This document shows, piece after piece, positions 51,624 through 60,034 of a stretch of 64,000 nucleotides of DNA (its first letter is position 1; each line of letters starts with the position of its first letter). The notes beneath the pieces were generated by a model. It was given only the letters and a program-made list of their open reading frames with translations. It made no database searches and was not told where the DNA came from. Location: contig CAZWAK010000004.1 in NCBI GenBank assembly GCA_964631865.1, positions 1 to 64,000 of the forward strand, given 5' to 3'. The translations under genes were made by a program, and so were the position numbers. The DNA comes from JAFDVL01 sp964631865. GTDB taxonomy: Bacteria; Acidobacteriota; Blastocatellia; RBC074.

Positions 51624-52085
51624 TCATTCCTCTCGATTTCTGTGTTTCATTGCTGCGCGCGCTTCGCGTTCCTGATCTTTGCGGATTTCGGTTTCGCGTT
51701 TGTCGTGCAGCTTCTTGCCGCGCGCGACGGCGACTTCGCATTTGATGAAGCCGTTCTTGAAATAAAATTTCGTCGGCACGAGCGTCAAGCCCTTCTCCTG
51801 AATCTTCGAGCGCAACCGCTCAATCTCGCGTTTGTGCATCAGCAGGCGGCGATTGCGTTCGGGCGCGTGATTTTCGCGGTTGCCGTGCGAATAGGGGCTG
51901 ATGTGAACGCTCAGCAACCACAACTCGCCTTTGTCAATCGTGATGTAGCCGTCCTTCAAATTCACACTGCCGAGCCGCGCCGATTTCACTTCGGTTCCCT
52001 GGAGTTGAATCCCTGCTTCGTAGGTTTCGAGGATATGATAGTTATGGTAGGCCGCACGATTGGTGCTGACGATTTTCTCCGACAT
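51624..52085 (-). CDS. smpB: tmRNA-binding protein SmpB
   Basis: A 153-residue SmpB, needed with tmRNA to rescue stalled ribosomes. NRAAYHNYHILETYEAGIQLQGTEVKSARLGSVNLKDGYITI is the typical start, and HNRRRLL-like ERNRRLLMHKREI and the basic tail GKKLHDKRETEIRKDQEREARAAMK are present. No tmRNA gene was seen in the window. It is upstream of pepA on the same strand, separated by two palindromic repeat copies. Confidence 0.97.
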   Translation of the reverse strand: MSEKIVSTNRAAYHNYHILETYEAGIQLQGTEVKSARLGSVNLKDGYITIDKGELWLLSVHISPYSHGNRENHAPERNRRLLMHKREIERLRSKIQEKGLTLVPTKFYFKNGFIKCEVAVARGKKLHDKRETEIRKDQEREARAAMKHRNREE

Positions 52086-52178
52086 GACGTGGACTCTTTA
52101 CTTCTCAAGCTCAATGCAAACGACGGGGGATGATACCAGCATCGTCACGAGTGGCAAGGCGAATTTTGCAGGCGCAGA

Positions 52179-53831
52179 TTATTTTTTCGGCGCGCGATAG
52201 CCGACGCGCGAACGAATTGCCCAATTGGCATTCGTTCCTTGCACACGAATCTTGCGAAACGTGCCATCGCGCTGGTCGTTCTTCGAGTAATAACCGAGGC
52301 CGTATTGTCGCCGCAATTCTTCGGCAATGCTGGCGAACGCCTGCTTGGCATCGCCAATCGTCGCGGCTTCGTAAAACCGCCCGCCGCTGCGATGCGCCAA
52401 TTCCTGCATATACTTTTCGGCGCGCTGATAATCCGCTTCGGTCGAACCGGGCATGATCATATTTGGCGGCGGTGGCGCAGCGGAAAGCACTGCGTTGCGC
52501 GTGTCGTAATGCAAGGAATACAAAATCGAATTGGATTCTTCGATGCGTTCCATCGTGCTTTGCAGCGTGGCCTGATGACTCGCCGTGTCTACGCCGTCGG
52601 AAAACAACACGATGGCTTTGCGTCCCTGCACTTTGTTGAGCCGTTCGGTCAACACCAAATCCACTGCGTCGTACACGCTCGTGCTGCTGCCGGTGCGCGT
52701 GCGCAGGATCGCTTTCAGCAGCTTCGTGCGATCATTCGTAAACTCGCAATCTACCCAGACCTTTTGATCGAACGACACCACCATCACGCGATCTTGCGGG
52801 CGCAGTTGTTCGGTGAACGTCACCGCCGCGTCCTGAATGTCTTCGATCTTGAAGCGCGTGCTGCCCGATGTGTCGAGCAACAACACGACATTGAACGGAT
52901 CATCTACGGCGCTGAAATGTTCGATCCCCTGCTCGACGCCGTCTTCGTAGATTTTGAAATCCTTCGCCTGCAAATCCGGGATGTATTTGCCATCCTTGTC
53001 CATCACGCGCACGGGCACATAGATGAGCGTCGTGTCAATTTTCAGCACGTCCGTGTCGGTTGTCTTTTCAGGCGCAGGTTCCTCCGCAGGCTTCGTTTGC
53101 GCATTGGTGAGCGAGGGGCGACGTTTTTCCTGCGGTTCGGCTTCAGGTTTGGCGGGATCAGGTTTCGGAACCTGTACTGCCGGAAGCTGCGCATAGTCGC
53201 GGTGAAAATTTTTGACGAGTTCGGCAAACGAATTGGGCGTGGGCAATGTCACCAGCGGCACGCCGTTGATGAGTGTGGTTGTGTTCTTGCCGAGCGGGAT
53301 ATTTTTGTTCGCGGTTGGATCAGGCAAAATTCCCGTCCACATCGCCGCCGCCAGCGCCACATTGACGTCCGCTCCTGCGCGCAGCACTGCCGCCGGAAGC
53401 ACACGCCCACAGACAAAGTTCAGCGCATTCGACAATTTCTTCTCGACTATGAATTGCGGCGGAACCGTATCGTCGGTGTATTGCGCGCAAACGTGAAAAA
53501 CAAAATCCGCTTTTTCCAGCGTGTCCACAACCGTAAAGATTTTGCGTTGGGCAAATGAATTGCTCACGAATTCGCGCACGCCTTCCGGCACTTCCGCGCG
53601 TTGCAGGTTGGGGCGTGATGTGTTGTTGGATGGCAATCGTGGCACCAGCACCAACTGATTGTTGGCAAGCGCCCATCCCGGAGTCGGCTTAAATCTGCAT
53701 TCGCCTTTGACGACCTGGATGTACACCGCTTGTCCCGGCTTGATGGAAAAGCTGTCGGTCAGCGTGGGTTGACTGTAAATTGTGAGAGAAAGCGTACAGA
53801 GGACGGTAAGTAAGAGAAGGTGGAAACGCAT
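52179..53831 (-). CDS. VWFA-domain protein of the acidobacterial type
   Basis: A 550-residue secreted protein. A signal peptide (LLLLTVLCTLSLTIYS) is followed by a beta-rich region, a Pro/Glu-rich linker and a C-terminal VWFA-related domain (LIYVPVRVMDKDGKYIPDLQAKDFKIYEDG, then VVLLLDTSGS with the metal-site motif DxSxS, and AIVLFSDGVDT). The arrangement matches a group known mostly from Acidobacteriota. Its ligand is unknown. A strong AAGGAGG precedes ATG 53831. It follows the small zinc-finger gene after 16 bases. Confidence 0.9.
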   Translation of the reverse strand: MRFHLLLLTVLCTLSLTIYSQPTLTDSFSIKPGQAVYIQVVKGECRFKPTPGWALANNQLVLVPRLPSNNTSRPNLQRAEVPEGVREFVSNSFAQRKIFTVVDTLEKADFVFHVCAQYTDDTVPPQFIVEKKLSNALNFVCGRVLPAAVLRAGADVNVALAAAMWTGILPDPTANKNIPLGKNTTTLINGVPLVTLPTPNSFAELVKNFHRDYAQLPAVQVPKPDPAKPEAEPQEKRRPSLTNAQTKPAEEPAPEKTTDTDVLKIDTTLIYVPVRVMDKDGKYIPDLQAKDFKIYEDGVEQGIEHFSAVDDPFNVVLLLDTSGSTRFKIEDIQDAAVTFTEQLRPQDRVMVVSFDQKVWVDCEFTNDRTKLLKAILRTRTGSSTSVYDAVDLVLTERLNKVQGRKAIVLFSDGVDTASHQATLQSTMERIEESNSILYSLHYDTRNAVLSAAPPPPNMIMPGSTEADYQRAEKYMQELAHRSGGRFYEAATIGDAKQAFASIAEELRRQYGLGYYSKNDQRDGTFRKIRVQGTNANWAIRSRVGYRAPKK

Positions 53832-53847
53832 CAAACCTCCTTGAGAA

Positions 53848-54072
53848 TCAGGCTGTGTATTTTTCAGGCTGCGCGCAGATTTCATCAATGGTTGTGATGA
53901 CATCTGGCTCCAAATAAGTCATCCCACATTGATCGCATTGAATCATAGGTACGTCTTCGATGATGACTGCTTGTTTTCCGCGCCCATAAAGTTCGTCGCG
54001 TTTGATTTGTCGAGCCGCACGCGCGCCACAGTTGCGGCAGATTTCATACGAATGGATTTTTCTCGAAGCCAT
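53848..54072 (-). CDS. YgiT-type zinc-finger protein
   Basis: A 74-residue protein with two zinc-binding pairs (ICRNCGARAAR and MIQCDQCGMTYLEPDV). This matches the N-terminal zinc finger of MqsA/YgiT antitoxins. There is no helix-turn-helix domain and no toxin gene (MqsR or DUF4258 type) next to it. It is therefore an orphan, or one half of a lost pair. ATG 54072 is used. Confidence 0.85.
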   Translation of the reverse strand: MASRKIHSYEICRNCGARAARQIKRDELYGRGKQAVIIEDVPMIQCDQCGMTYLEPDVITTIDEICAQPEKYTA

Positions 54073-54096
54073 AATCGTCAAACGCGCTCGTATATC

Positions 54097-55095
54097 CTAC
54101 TCCCCCTTCAGTGGACGATCCATCAATTCTTGCAATAACTGCTGCGGCGTTTTGCCTTCGTAAAGCATTTGGTATACGCCTTCGGTGATGGGCATTTCGA
54201 CGCTGCGGCGTTGCGCGAGTTCGTGCGTCGCCTTCGCCGTCTTCACGCCTTCCGCGACCTGGCGCGTTTCGCTGATGATTTGTTCGAGCGTGCGGCCTTG
54301 CCCCAACGCGACGCCGACTTGCCGATTGCGCGACAGATTGCCGAGACAGGTCAGCACTAGATCGCCCATTCCCGCCAAGCCGGCCAACGTTTCGCCGCGC
54401 CCGCCCAAGCGTACCGCGAGCCGCGTCATCTCCGCCAAGCCCCGCGTAATCAGCGCCGTCACGCTGTTGTAGCCCAAGCCCAAACCGTGTACGACACCCG
54501 TCGCAATCGCCATCACGTTTTTGACTGCGCCGCCGATTTCGACGCCGACGACATCCGTGTTCGTGTAGACGCGAAAACGGCTCGAAGACAGCGCCGCCTG
54601 CACCGCTTGCGCCGCTTCCATGTCCGACGAAGCCGCGACGATGGCCGAAGGCTGATCCTGCGCAACTTCCAAAGCAAAGCTGGGGCCGGAAAGCGCGACA
54701 TAACGTGGTGCGAATGTGGCTTGCAACACATCGCGCACGACTTCTTCCATCCGCATTTGCGTGTGAATTTCGATGCCTTTCGTCGCGCTCACAAAAATCA
54801 TTTCGGCACGCAAATGCGGCAGCATGTTCGTGTAGACTTCGCGGCAAACGTGCGAAGGAATCGCGGTGAAAACCAATTCTGCTTTGTGCAAAGCTTCGTG
54901 CAAATCGTGCGTCGGCGCGATGTTTTCCGGCAACGCAAAGCCGGGCAAATAGACTAGGTTTTCGCGCTTGGTGGTCAGCAGTTTGGCGACTTCAGGATCG
55001 TGCGCCCAGAGCTTGATGCGATGATGACTGCGCGCCGCAACTAACGCGAGCGCGGTTCCGTAACTGCCTGCTCCGATGATAGCGATCTGTTTCAT
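54097..55095 (-). CDS. gpsA: Glycerol-3-phosphate dehydrogenase [NAD(P)+]
   Basis: A 332-residue enzyme making sn-glycerol 3-phosphate for phospholipids. The Rossmann motif is IIGAGSYGTAL. The catalytic lysine and substrate site are in GGAVKNVMAIATG, and GNLSRNRQVG is conserved. It begins a cluster with plsY, cinA, pgpA and rimO on one strand. No ordinary ribosome binding site is visible: the 43 bases upstream are the CAAATTT repeat. Confidence 0.96.
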   Translation of the reverse strand: MKQIAIIGAGSYGTALALVAARSHHRIKLWAHDPEVAKLLTTKRENLVYLPGFALPENIAPTHDLHEALHKAELVFTAIPSHVCREVYTNMLPHLRAEMIFVSATKGIEIHTQMRMEEVVRDVLQATFAPRYVALSGPSFALEVAQDQPSAIVAASSDMEAAQAVQAALSSSRFRVYTNTDVVGVEIGGAVKNVMAIATGVVHGLGLGYNSVTALITRGLAEMTRLAVRLGGRGETLAGLAGMGDLVLTCLGNLSRNRQVGVALGQGRTLEQIISETRQVAEGVKTAKATHELAQRRSVEMPITEGVYQMLYEGKTPQQLLQELMDRPLKGE

Positions 55096-55097
55096 CC

Positions 55098-55140
55098 CAC
55101 AATCTCAAATTTCAAATCTCAAATTTCAAATCTCAAACAG
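55098..55140. repeat. Tandem TCTCAAATTTCAAA repeat
   Basis: The words TCTCAAATTTCAAA follow one another about three times between plsY and gpsA. The TGA stop of plsY lies inside it, and its edge is three bases from the gpsA ATG. Confidence 0.9.
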
Positions 55141-55762
55141 GCTTCGCCGCCCCGAATTTATTTTCCGTCCCGCTCATCAATCGTTGGATGTTTTCGTGAT
55201 GCTTGAAAACGATCACCGCTGCCACAATCGTGATCGCCACAAGCATTTGCGTCAGATATGGACTCGGCCACACCCAACCATTCCAAAACCAAATCAGCGG
55301 AATCATAATCACGCTGCCGATGATGGAACCAAGTGAAATGTAGTGAGTCTTCGCTACAATGCCGATGAAGATTGCAAATGCACACAACGCGGCAACCGGC
55401 GCGATGGCGAGGAACACGCCAAGCCCTGTCGCTACGCCCTTGCCCGCTTTGAAGCCGAGCCAGACGGGAAAGATGTGACCGAGGATGGCTAAAATCGCGG
55501 CTCCGGCCACAATCCACGTCGTTTCGCCCCAGCCCACCTTCGTCAGCCAACGCGCGAGCAGCACGGCAACAACACCTTTCACGATGTCGAGCGCGAACGT
55601 CAGAATCCCCAGCGTCTTGCCCGCCGTGCGCAACACATTCGTCGCGCCGGTCGCACCGCTGCCCGAAGCACGCACATCCTGGCCGGTTTTGAGTTTGACG
55701 ATGATGTGTCCGAACGGAATCGAGCCGAGGAAGTAAGCAAGAATCAGGGCAATGTAGTTCAT
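55133..55762 (-). CDS. plsY: Glycerol-3-phosphate acyltransferase PlsY
   Basis: A 209-residue inner-membrane enzyme that moves an acyl group from acyl-phosphate to glycerol 3-phosphate. Motifs: SIPFGHIIVKLKTGQDVRASGSGATGATNVLRTAGK, FPVWLGFKAGKGVATGLGVFLAIAP and the late hydrophobic segment. Five membrane spans are visible. Start ATG 55762 has a repeat in place of a ribosome binding site, and the stop falls in the next repeat. It shares the pathway with gpsA. Confidence 0.95.
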   Translation of the reverse strand: MNYIALILAYFLGSIPFGHIIVKLKTGQDVRASGSGATGATNVLRTAGKTLGILTFALDIVKGVVAVLLARWLTKVGWGETTWIVAGAAILAILGHIFPVWLGFKAGKGVATGLGVFLAIAPVAALCAFAIFIGIVAKTHYISLGSIIGSVIMIPLIWFWNGWVWPSPYLTQMLVAITIVAAVIVFKHHENIQRLMSGTENKFGAAKPV

Positions 55763-55764
55763 AA

Positions 55765-55836
55765 AGTAGTCGGTAGTCGGTAGTCGGTAGTCGGTAGTCG
55801 AAGATTCTACTGTCTACCGTCTACTGTCTACCGAAT
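55765..55836. repeat. Tandem GTAGTCG repeat with inverted partner
   Basis: GTAGTCG runs five times (55766-55800), followed by a reverse half made of TCTACTG and TCTACCG words (55806-55833). The cinA stop codon TAG is part of the reverse half, and plsY starts right at the other edge. Confidence 0.9.
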
Positions 55837-57063
55837 TCTCCTTCTAATCATATCCAGCGCCGCATTCACCGCCAGCGTGCGAATGAATTGCCGATCACCG
55901 GGAAACAAAAACTTGCGCGATGAGCTTTGCACTTCGTCGGCAATGCCAATGTACACCAGTCCGACGGGCTTTTCGTCACTGCCGCCGCCGGGGCCGGCGA
56001 TGCCGGTGATGCCGATGCCGATGGTCGTGCGGGCGCGGCGACGAATGCCAATCGCCATCGCTTCGGCGACTTCGGGACTGACTGCGCCGTGCTTTTCGAT
56101 CAGGCGATTCGGCACGCCGAGCAACTCTACTTTCGCTTCGTTGGCGTATGCGATAACGCCTTCTTTGAAGTATTCGGAACTGCCCGGCACTTCGGTGATG
56201 CGCCCTGCCAACAAGCCTCCGGTGCAGCTTTCCGCCGTCGCCAATGTGTATTGCTTGAAGCTCAGCAATTCGCCGACAACTTCTTCGAGTTCCTGATTGC
56301 GCAACGAAAACACATTGTCGCCGAGCACCATTTCCAACTTGCCGGAAAGTTCCTCGAGCAACTTGTTCGCTTCGGCTTCGGTCTTGGCTTGCGCGGTCAA
56401 ATGCAATTCGATTTGGCCTTTGCCGAAGAGGATCGTGGTCGTTGGATTTTTGTAGTTTTTGTAGATCGGCGCGGCGCGTTCGTCTACACCAGATTCGGTC
56501 AGGCCGAAGATGCTGAGTTGTCGGCGCAACAACACGATGTCGCCCGCGCGCTCGCGCAGCTTCGGCATCACTTGCTCTGTAAACATCGGCTTCATTTCGC
56601 GCGGCGGCCCCGGCAGCAGCACGAACGTGCATTTGCCTTCGGTCATCAAAATGCCCGGCGCGGTGCCGTTGTTGTTTTCCATCGCGGTTGCGCGGTCGGG
56701 AATCAACGCTTGCCGCGAATTGATTTCGGGCATCTTCATATCGCGTTTGGCAAAGCGTGCTTGAATTTTGGCGAGCACCGCGTCATTCAACACCATTCGC
56801 CGTTGCAGCACGCGCGAAAAAACTTTCTTCGTGATGTCATCTTCGGTTGGGCCAAGTCCGCCGGTCGAGATGATAATCTGTGAGCGCTTCATCGCGTCCC
56901 GAATCGCTTCTTCCAAAATGGATTCGTCATCGCCGACGACGCTTTTGAATTTGACTTCAATGCCGATGGAATTGAGTTTTTCGGTGAGCCAGAGCGAGTT
57001 CGTATCGGTGCGATACGGCGTGAGCATTTCCGAACCAATAGCAATAATTTCAGCGTGCAGCAT
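55828..57063 (-). CDS. cinA: CinA-family nicotinamide-nucleotide amidase
   Basis: A 411-residue two-domain protein. The N-terminal MoCF-like domain starts HAEIIAIGSEMLTPYRTDTNSLWL and includes STGGLGPTEDDITKKVFS. The C-terminal amidase domain has AESCTGGLLAGRITEVPGSSEYF and GIAGPGGGSDEKPVGLVYIG. It recycles nicotinamide mononucleotide or ADP-ribose. ATG 57063 starts the MoCF domain; a longer reading would translate the repeat upstream. The last codons lie in the next repeat. Confidence 0.94.
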   Translation of the reverse strand: MLHAEIIAIGSEMLTPYRTDTNSLWLTEKLNSIGIEVKFKSVVGDDESILEEAIRDAMKRSQIIISTGGLGPTEDDITKKVFSRVLQRRMVLNDAVLAKIQARFAKRDMKMPEINSRQALIPDRATAMENNNGTAPGILMTEGKCTFVLLPGPPREMKPMFTEQVMPKLRERAGDIVLLRRQLSIFGLTESGVDERAAPIYKNYKNPTTTILFGKGQIELHLTAQAKTEAEANKLLEELSGKLEMVLGDNVFSLRNQELEEVVGELLSFKQYTLATAESCTGGLLAGRITEVPGSSEYFKEGVIAYANEAKVELLGVPNRLIEKHGAVSPEVAEAMAIGIRRRARTTIGIGITGIAGPGGGSDEKPVGLVYIGIADEVQSSSRKFLFPGDRQFIRTLAVNAALDMIRRRIR

Positions 57064-57065
57064 AA

Positions 57066-57147
57066 ATCGGTTGTCGGTGGTTGGTGGTCGGTGGTCGGTT
57101 CGTGAGTTGCGGCGAGAACCGGCAACTGACAACCGGCAACCGACAAC
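57066..57147. repeat. Word-like GGTGGTCGGT repeat with inverted partner
   Basis: GGTTGTCGGTGGTTGGTGG and GTCGGTGGTCGG words (57069-57099) are followed by AACCGGCAACTGACAACCGG and AACCGACAAC (57117-57147) in the opposite sense. It fills the gap from the cinA start to the pgpA stop and matches the tract inside mfd at 1512-1551. Confidence 0.88.
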
Positions 57148-57149
57148 TT

Positions 57150-57671
57150 TCAGTAAAGAAGTTGTGGTGCAACGAGCGGCACGAATGATAGCACTACTGC
57201 GGCGTAAATGCCCGCCACGATGTCATCAAACATCACGCCCAATCCGGCGGGCAAATCCTGGAGTTGTTTGATTGGATATGGCTTCCAAATATCGAACGCG
57301 CGAAAGAGAACAAAGCCAATCATCATCACAATGGTCGGATTGCTGAGTTCGGCGACGAGCAGCGGTGCGATGAGGATGAACGAAATCAATTGGCCTGCGA
57401 CTTCGTCCACAACAATTCGTTGCGCATCCTTTTCGCCAAAGATTTTCTCACCGCGATTGCCTGCCCAAACGCCGAGTGCAGAAATGATGATGCTGATGAC
57501 GATGAGGACGGATTGAAAATATTGTGGAGCCGTTTTACAAATAGCGAAAACGCCGTAAAAAATGGCGAGGCCAAGTGCCGCGCCAAACGTGCCGGGGGCG
57601 AAGGGGATTAAGCCTACGCCACAAGTGCAAATGGCAGCGGCGAGGCGGTCAGGAATAGTTTGAGTTTGCAT
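57150..57671 (-). CDS. pgpA: Phosphatidylglycerophosphatase A
   Basis: A 173-residue membrane enzyme that removes phosphate from phosphatidylglycerol phosphate. Family features include CGVGLIPFAPGTFGAALG, IVVDEVAGQLISF (metal-binding Asp-Glu), FRAFDIWKPYPIKQLQ and LGVMFDDIVAGIYAAV (Asp pair). Four transmembrane segments are visible. ATG 57671 is chosen; a start at 57689 adds six residues. It lies between cinA and rimO, each separated by a word-like repeat. Confidence 0.94.
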   Translation of the reverse strand: MQTQTIPDRLAAAICTCGVGLIPFAPGTFGAALGLAIFYGVFAICKTAPQYFQSVLIVISIIISALGVWAGNRGEKIFGEKDAQRIVVDEVAGQLISFILIAPLLVAELSNPTIVMMIGFVLFRAFDIWKPYPIKQLQDLPAGLGVMFDDIVAGIYAAVVLSFVPLVAPQLLY

Positions 57672-57687
57672 TGATTCGGGGAACTTC

Positions 57688-57784
57688 AACGCAAAGGATC
57701 AAAGGCGCAAGGGGACAAAGAGAATCTGTTTTGTTTGTCCTTCGTTGACCCTTTGTCTCTTTGATACGTTGCCTTTTTCTTTGT
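57688..57784. repeat. Word-like inverted repeat with AAAGG/CCTTT words
   Basis: AACGCAAAGGATCAAAGGCG and AAGGGGACAAAGAGAA are answered by TCCTTCGTTGACCCTTTG and TCTCTTTGATACGTTGCC. The arms are imperfect but clearly complementary. It fills the junction between the rimO stop and the pgpA start. Confidence 0.82.
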
Positions 57785-57785
57785 G

Positions 57786-59162
57786 CTAAATCACGCGCGC
57801 GATCAAATCGTATTCGTGCGCTTCGGTAATTTCGAGGTTGATGAACGTGCCCGGCTGAACGTCAAAGCCGTCTGGCACATCGTTGATGAGAATGTGCCCG
57901 TCCACTTCGGGCGCTTGCGTTTCCAATCGCGCTTGCAGGAGCAGTTGGCTTTCTTCGGACACGCCTTCCAGCAGCGCGCGGAATCGCTGGCCGATCATCG
58001 CTTTGTTTTTGCGTTTGGAGATTTTTTGTTGTTCGCGCATCAGCTTCGCGCGGCGGGAACGCATCGTTTTTGCCGCGACTTTGCCGTCCAATTCAAAGCC
58101 GTGCGTGCCTTCTTCGTCGGAGTAGGTGAACACGCCGACGCGGTCGAATTCGATGTCTTTGATGAACTGCATTAACTCTTCAAAGTCTTCATCCGTTTCG
58201 CCGGGAAAGCCGACGATGAAGGTCGTGCGCAGCGCGATGTCGGGCACGAATTTGCGCGCACGGTTCAGAAGCTTTTCGAGCATCGCGCGATTGCCGCCGC
58301 GTCGCATCCGCTTGAGCATGTTTGCGCTCGCGTGTTGGAGCGGCATATCGAGGTAGTTACAAACTTTCGATTCTTCCGCCATCACCGCCAGCGTCGCATC
58401 GCTCAATGAATTCGGGTACGTGTACATCACGCGAATCCATTCGATGCCGTCTACTTGCGCCAGGCCTTTCAGCAAATCCGCGAGACCGTCCTTCAAGCCC
58501 AAATCCAAACCGTACTGCGTCGAGTCCTGCGAAATCAGCACGAGTTCTTTGACGCCTTGCGCGGCGAGTTGCTGGGCTTCATTGATGATCGAACCGGCAC
58601 GGCGCGAACGATATTTCCCGCGCATCTGCGGAATCGCGCAAAACGCGCAGGTGTGATCGCAGCCTTCGGCAATTTTCACATACGCAAAATGCTTCGGCGT
58701 CGCCAGCACACGCGGCGCGTTTTCGTCGTAAATGTAGGTCGGCAAGCCGCGCGTCATCCAACTGTTGGAAGCGATGAACGCGGCGTCTTGTTGGGCTACA
58801 GCAGCCGGATCAACAGCAGCGACGATCTTTTCAATCTCGCTTGTGCCAAGCACCGCATCCACTTCGGGCAGTTGATTCAGCAAATCCTGCCGATAGCGTT
58901 CGACCAAGCAACCCGCGACAACCAATCGTTTCAAGTTCGCGGAATCTTTCAGCGCCGCCATTTCCAGAATCGTGTCAATGGATTCCTGTTTGGCGGAATC
59001 AATGAAGCCGCAAGTGTTCACAACCATCACGTCGGCCTCTTCGCGCGCCGTCGTGAGTTCGTAGCCGTGCAATTTGAGTTGCCCCATCATCACTTCGCTG
59101 TCCACTAAATTTTTCGGACAACCGAGGCTGACGAAGCCGATTTTTGCAATGTCAGATTTCAT
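57786..59162 (-). CDS. rimO: Ribosomal protein S12 methylthiotransferase RimO
   Basis: A 458-residue radical SAM enzyme that modifies Asp88 of ribosomal protein S12. The N-terminal domain has IGFVSLGCPKNLVDSEVM and NTCGFIDSAKQESID (auxiliary cluster cysteines). The radical SAM motif is CDHTCAFCAIP (CX3CX2C), and a C-terminal TRAM domain closes it. ATG 59162 is chosen; ATG 59177 is possible. Either start lies inside the end of the upstream MazF-type gene, so translation may be coupled. Confidence 0.95.
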   Translation of the reverse strand: MKSDIAKIGFVSLGCPKNLVDSEVMMGQLKLHGYELTTAREEADVMVVNTCGFIDSAKQESIDTILEMAALKDSANLKRLVVAGCLVERYRQDLLNQLPEVDAVLGTSEIEKIVAAVDPAAVAQQDAAFIASNSWMTRGLPTYIYDENAPRVLATPKHFAYVKIAEGCDHTCAFCAIPQMRGKYRSRRAGSIINEAQQLAAQGVKELVLISQDSTQYGLDLGLKDGLADLLKGLAQVDGIEWIRVMYTYPNSLSDATLAVMAEESKVCNYLDMPLQHASANMLKRMRRGGNRAMLEKLLNRARKFVPDIALRTTFIVGFPGETDEDFEELMQFIKDIEFDRVGVFTYSDEEGTHGFELDGKVAAKTMRSRRAKLMREQQKISKRKNKAMIGQRFRALLEGVSEESQLLLQARLETQAPEVDGHILINDVPDGFDVQPGTFINLEITEAHEYDLIARVI

Positions 59163-59499
59163 TTTCTGTTTCTTCATCAAGCTCCAACGCCGCTCGCAAT
59201 GCCTGATGGAGTTCTTGGATTTTTTCCGGGGAAAGCGCGCCAACGTAATTGGTCAACAGTGATTTCGGCAAACTGACTAATTCATCGCAATGGATGCTGC
59301 TGTCGTGCTTCAATCCCTCATCAATTCCGGCACGCACCTGCGTTTCTAGACCGTCGTGGTGTGAATAAACCGGGGCGCAAATGACAGAGGAAAAGCGCGA
59401 GTCAATCAACATTTGTCGGCTCACGATCACAAACACCCGATTCCGCTTGGGATCACGCCCGGAAGGCATTGGCACACGATATAATTCGCCGCGTCTCAT
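59152..59499 (-). CDS. MazF/PemK-type mRNA interferase toxin
   Basis: A 115-residue toxin of the MazF fold. The start RRGELYRVPMP and the RVFVIVSRQMLIDSRFSSVICAPVYSHHDGLETQV core are typical, including the basic loop and strand. It would cut mRNA at short sequences. Its ATG overlaps the antitoxin stop (ATGA) and its own end overlaps the rimO start. Confidence 0.9.
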   Translation of the reverse strand: MRRGELYRVPMPSGRDPKRNRVFVIVSRQMLIDSRFSSVICAPVYSHHDGLETQVRAGIDEGLKHDSSIHCDELVSLPKSLLTNYVGALSPEKIQELHQALRAALELDEETENEI

Positions 59500-59729
59500 A
59501 GCTGAATTTGATATTTCAGTACATCCATTGCTTCTTCGTTCAACCGGTCGGCGTTGCGGTTGATGATCTCCATATCTTTTGCATCGCGCTCAGCTTTTGA
59601 TAAGCGTTTGGTTTTAGCCACTACAGCGGGGATTACGTTAATCGCTACTTTCTCCCCCTCCGCTAATCTAAGCGGCTGGAGCGGACGCAAAATACCATGT
59701 TCATAAACGGCTTCGATTTTAATATTCAT
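59496..59729 (-). CDS. AF2212-like (DUF104) antitoxin
   Basis: A 77-residue antitoxin. The N-terminal MNIKIEAVYEHGILRPLQPLRLAEGEKVAINV matches the AF2212/DUF104 type, a small beta-barrel DNA-binding domain. The C-terminal INRNADRLNEEAMDVLKYQ helix is the expected toxin-binding tail. It precedes the toxin and overlaps it by four bases, the normal order for autoregulated pairs. Confidence 0.88.
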   Translation of the reverse strand: MNIKIEAVYEHGILRPLQPLRLAEGEKVAINVIPAVVAKTKRLSKAERDAKDMEIINRNADRLNEEAMDVLKYQIQL

Positions 59730-60034
59730 AGTTAAGCCCCTTTCTTGCTTTGCAAGCCTGCCTTTCAGCCGTGAAGTATAGCATCAAGTTCGATACCACA
59801 AACAAACCCGTGCCAGCAGCCGCTCAAACCCCGTGACAAATTCTGTCGCCGCCTGCGCCAAAGATTGTTATTCGTGAAATGCGAATCTGCTGGTATATTC
59901 TCCGCGCTCTGGCTGTCCGCCCTGCCCTCCCACATGGGACAGAGACCAAAACTACCGCGACTCCCGCTGCCGTTGCAGTACACCACTCCTGGCTCGAACC
60001 CACATCCTTTTTATTTCCACCAAAGGAGTCAATC
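59730..60034. other. Gap upstream of the second porin, with a promoter candidate
   Basis: No coding signal is seen. At 59891-59899 TGGTATATT is an extended -10 element about 135 bases before the porin start. The AAAGGAGTC ribosome binding site lies at 60022-60030. No sigma-54-type element with correct spacing was found here. Confidence 0.4.

Noticed and set aside
55765..55836. Short repeats that could be taken for a CRISPR array
   Set aside because: The units are seven bases without unique spacers, and no cas genes are present.
57064..57132. Longer CinA start rich in TDHRPPTTDN
   Set aside because: This extension translates the word-like repeat. The MoCF domain begins at ATG 57063.
59880..59990. 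CTGGCTCGAACCC resembling a tRNA T-arm
   Set aside because: No acceptor stem or anticodon arm can be built around it. No tRNA was found elsewhere in the window.
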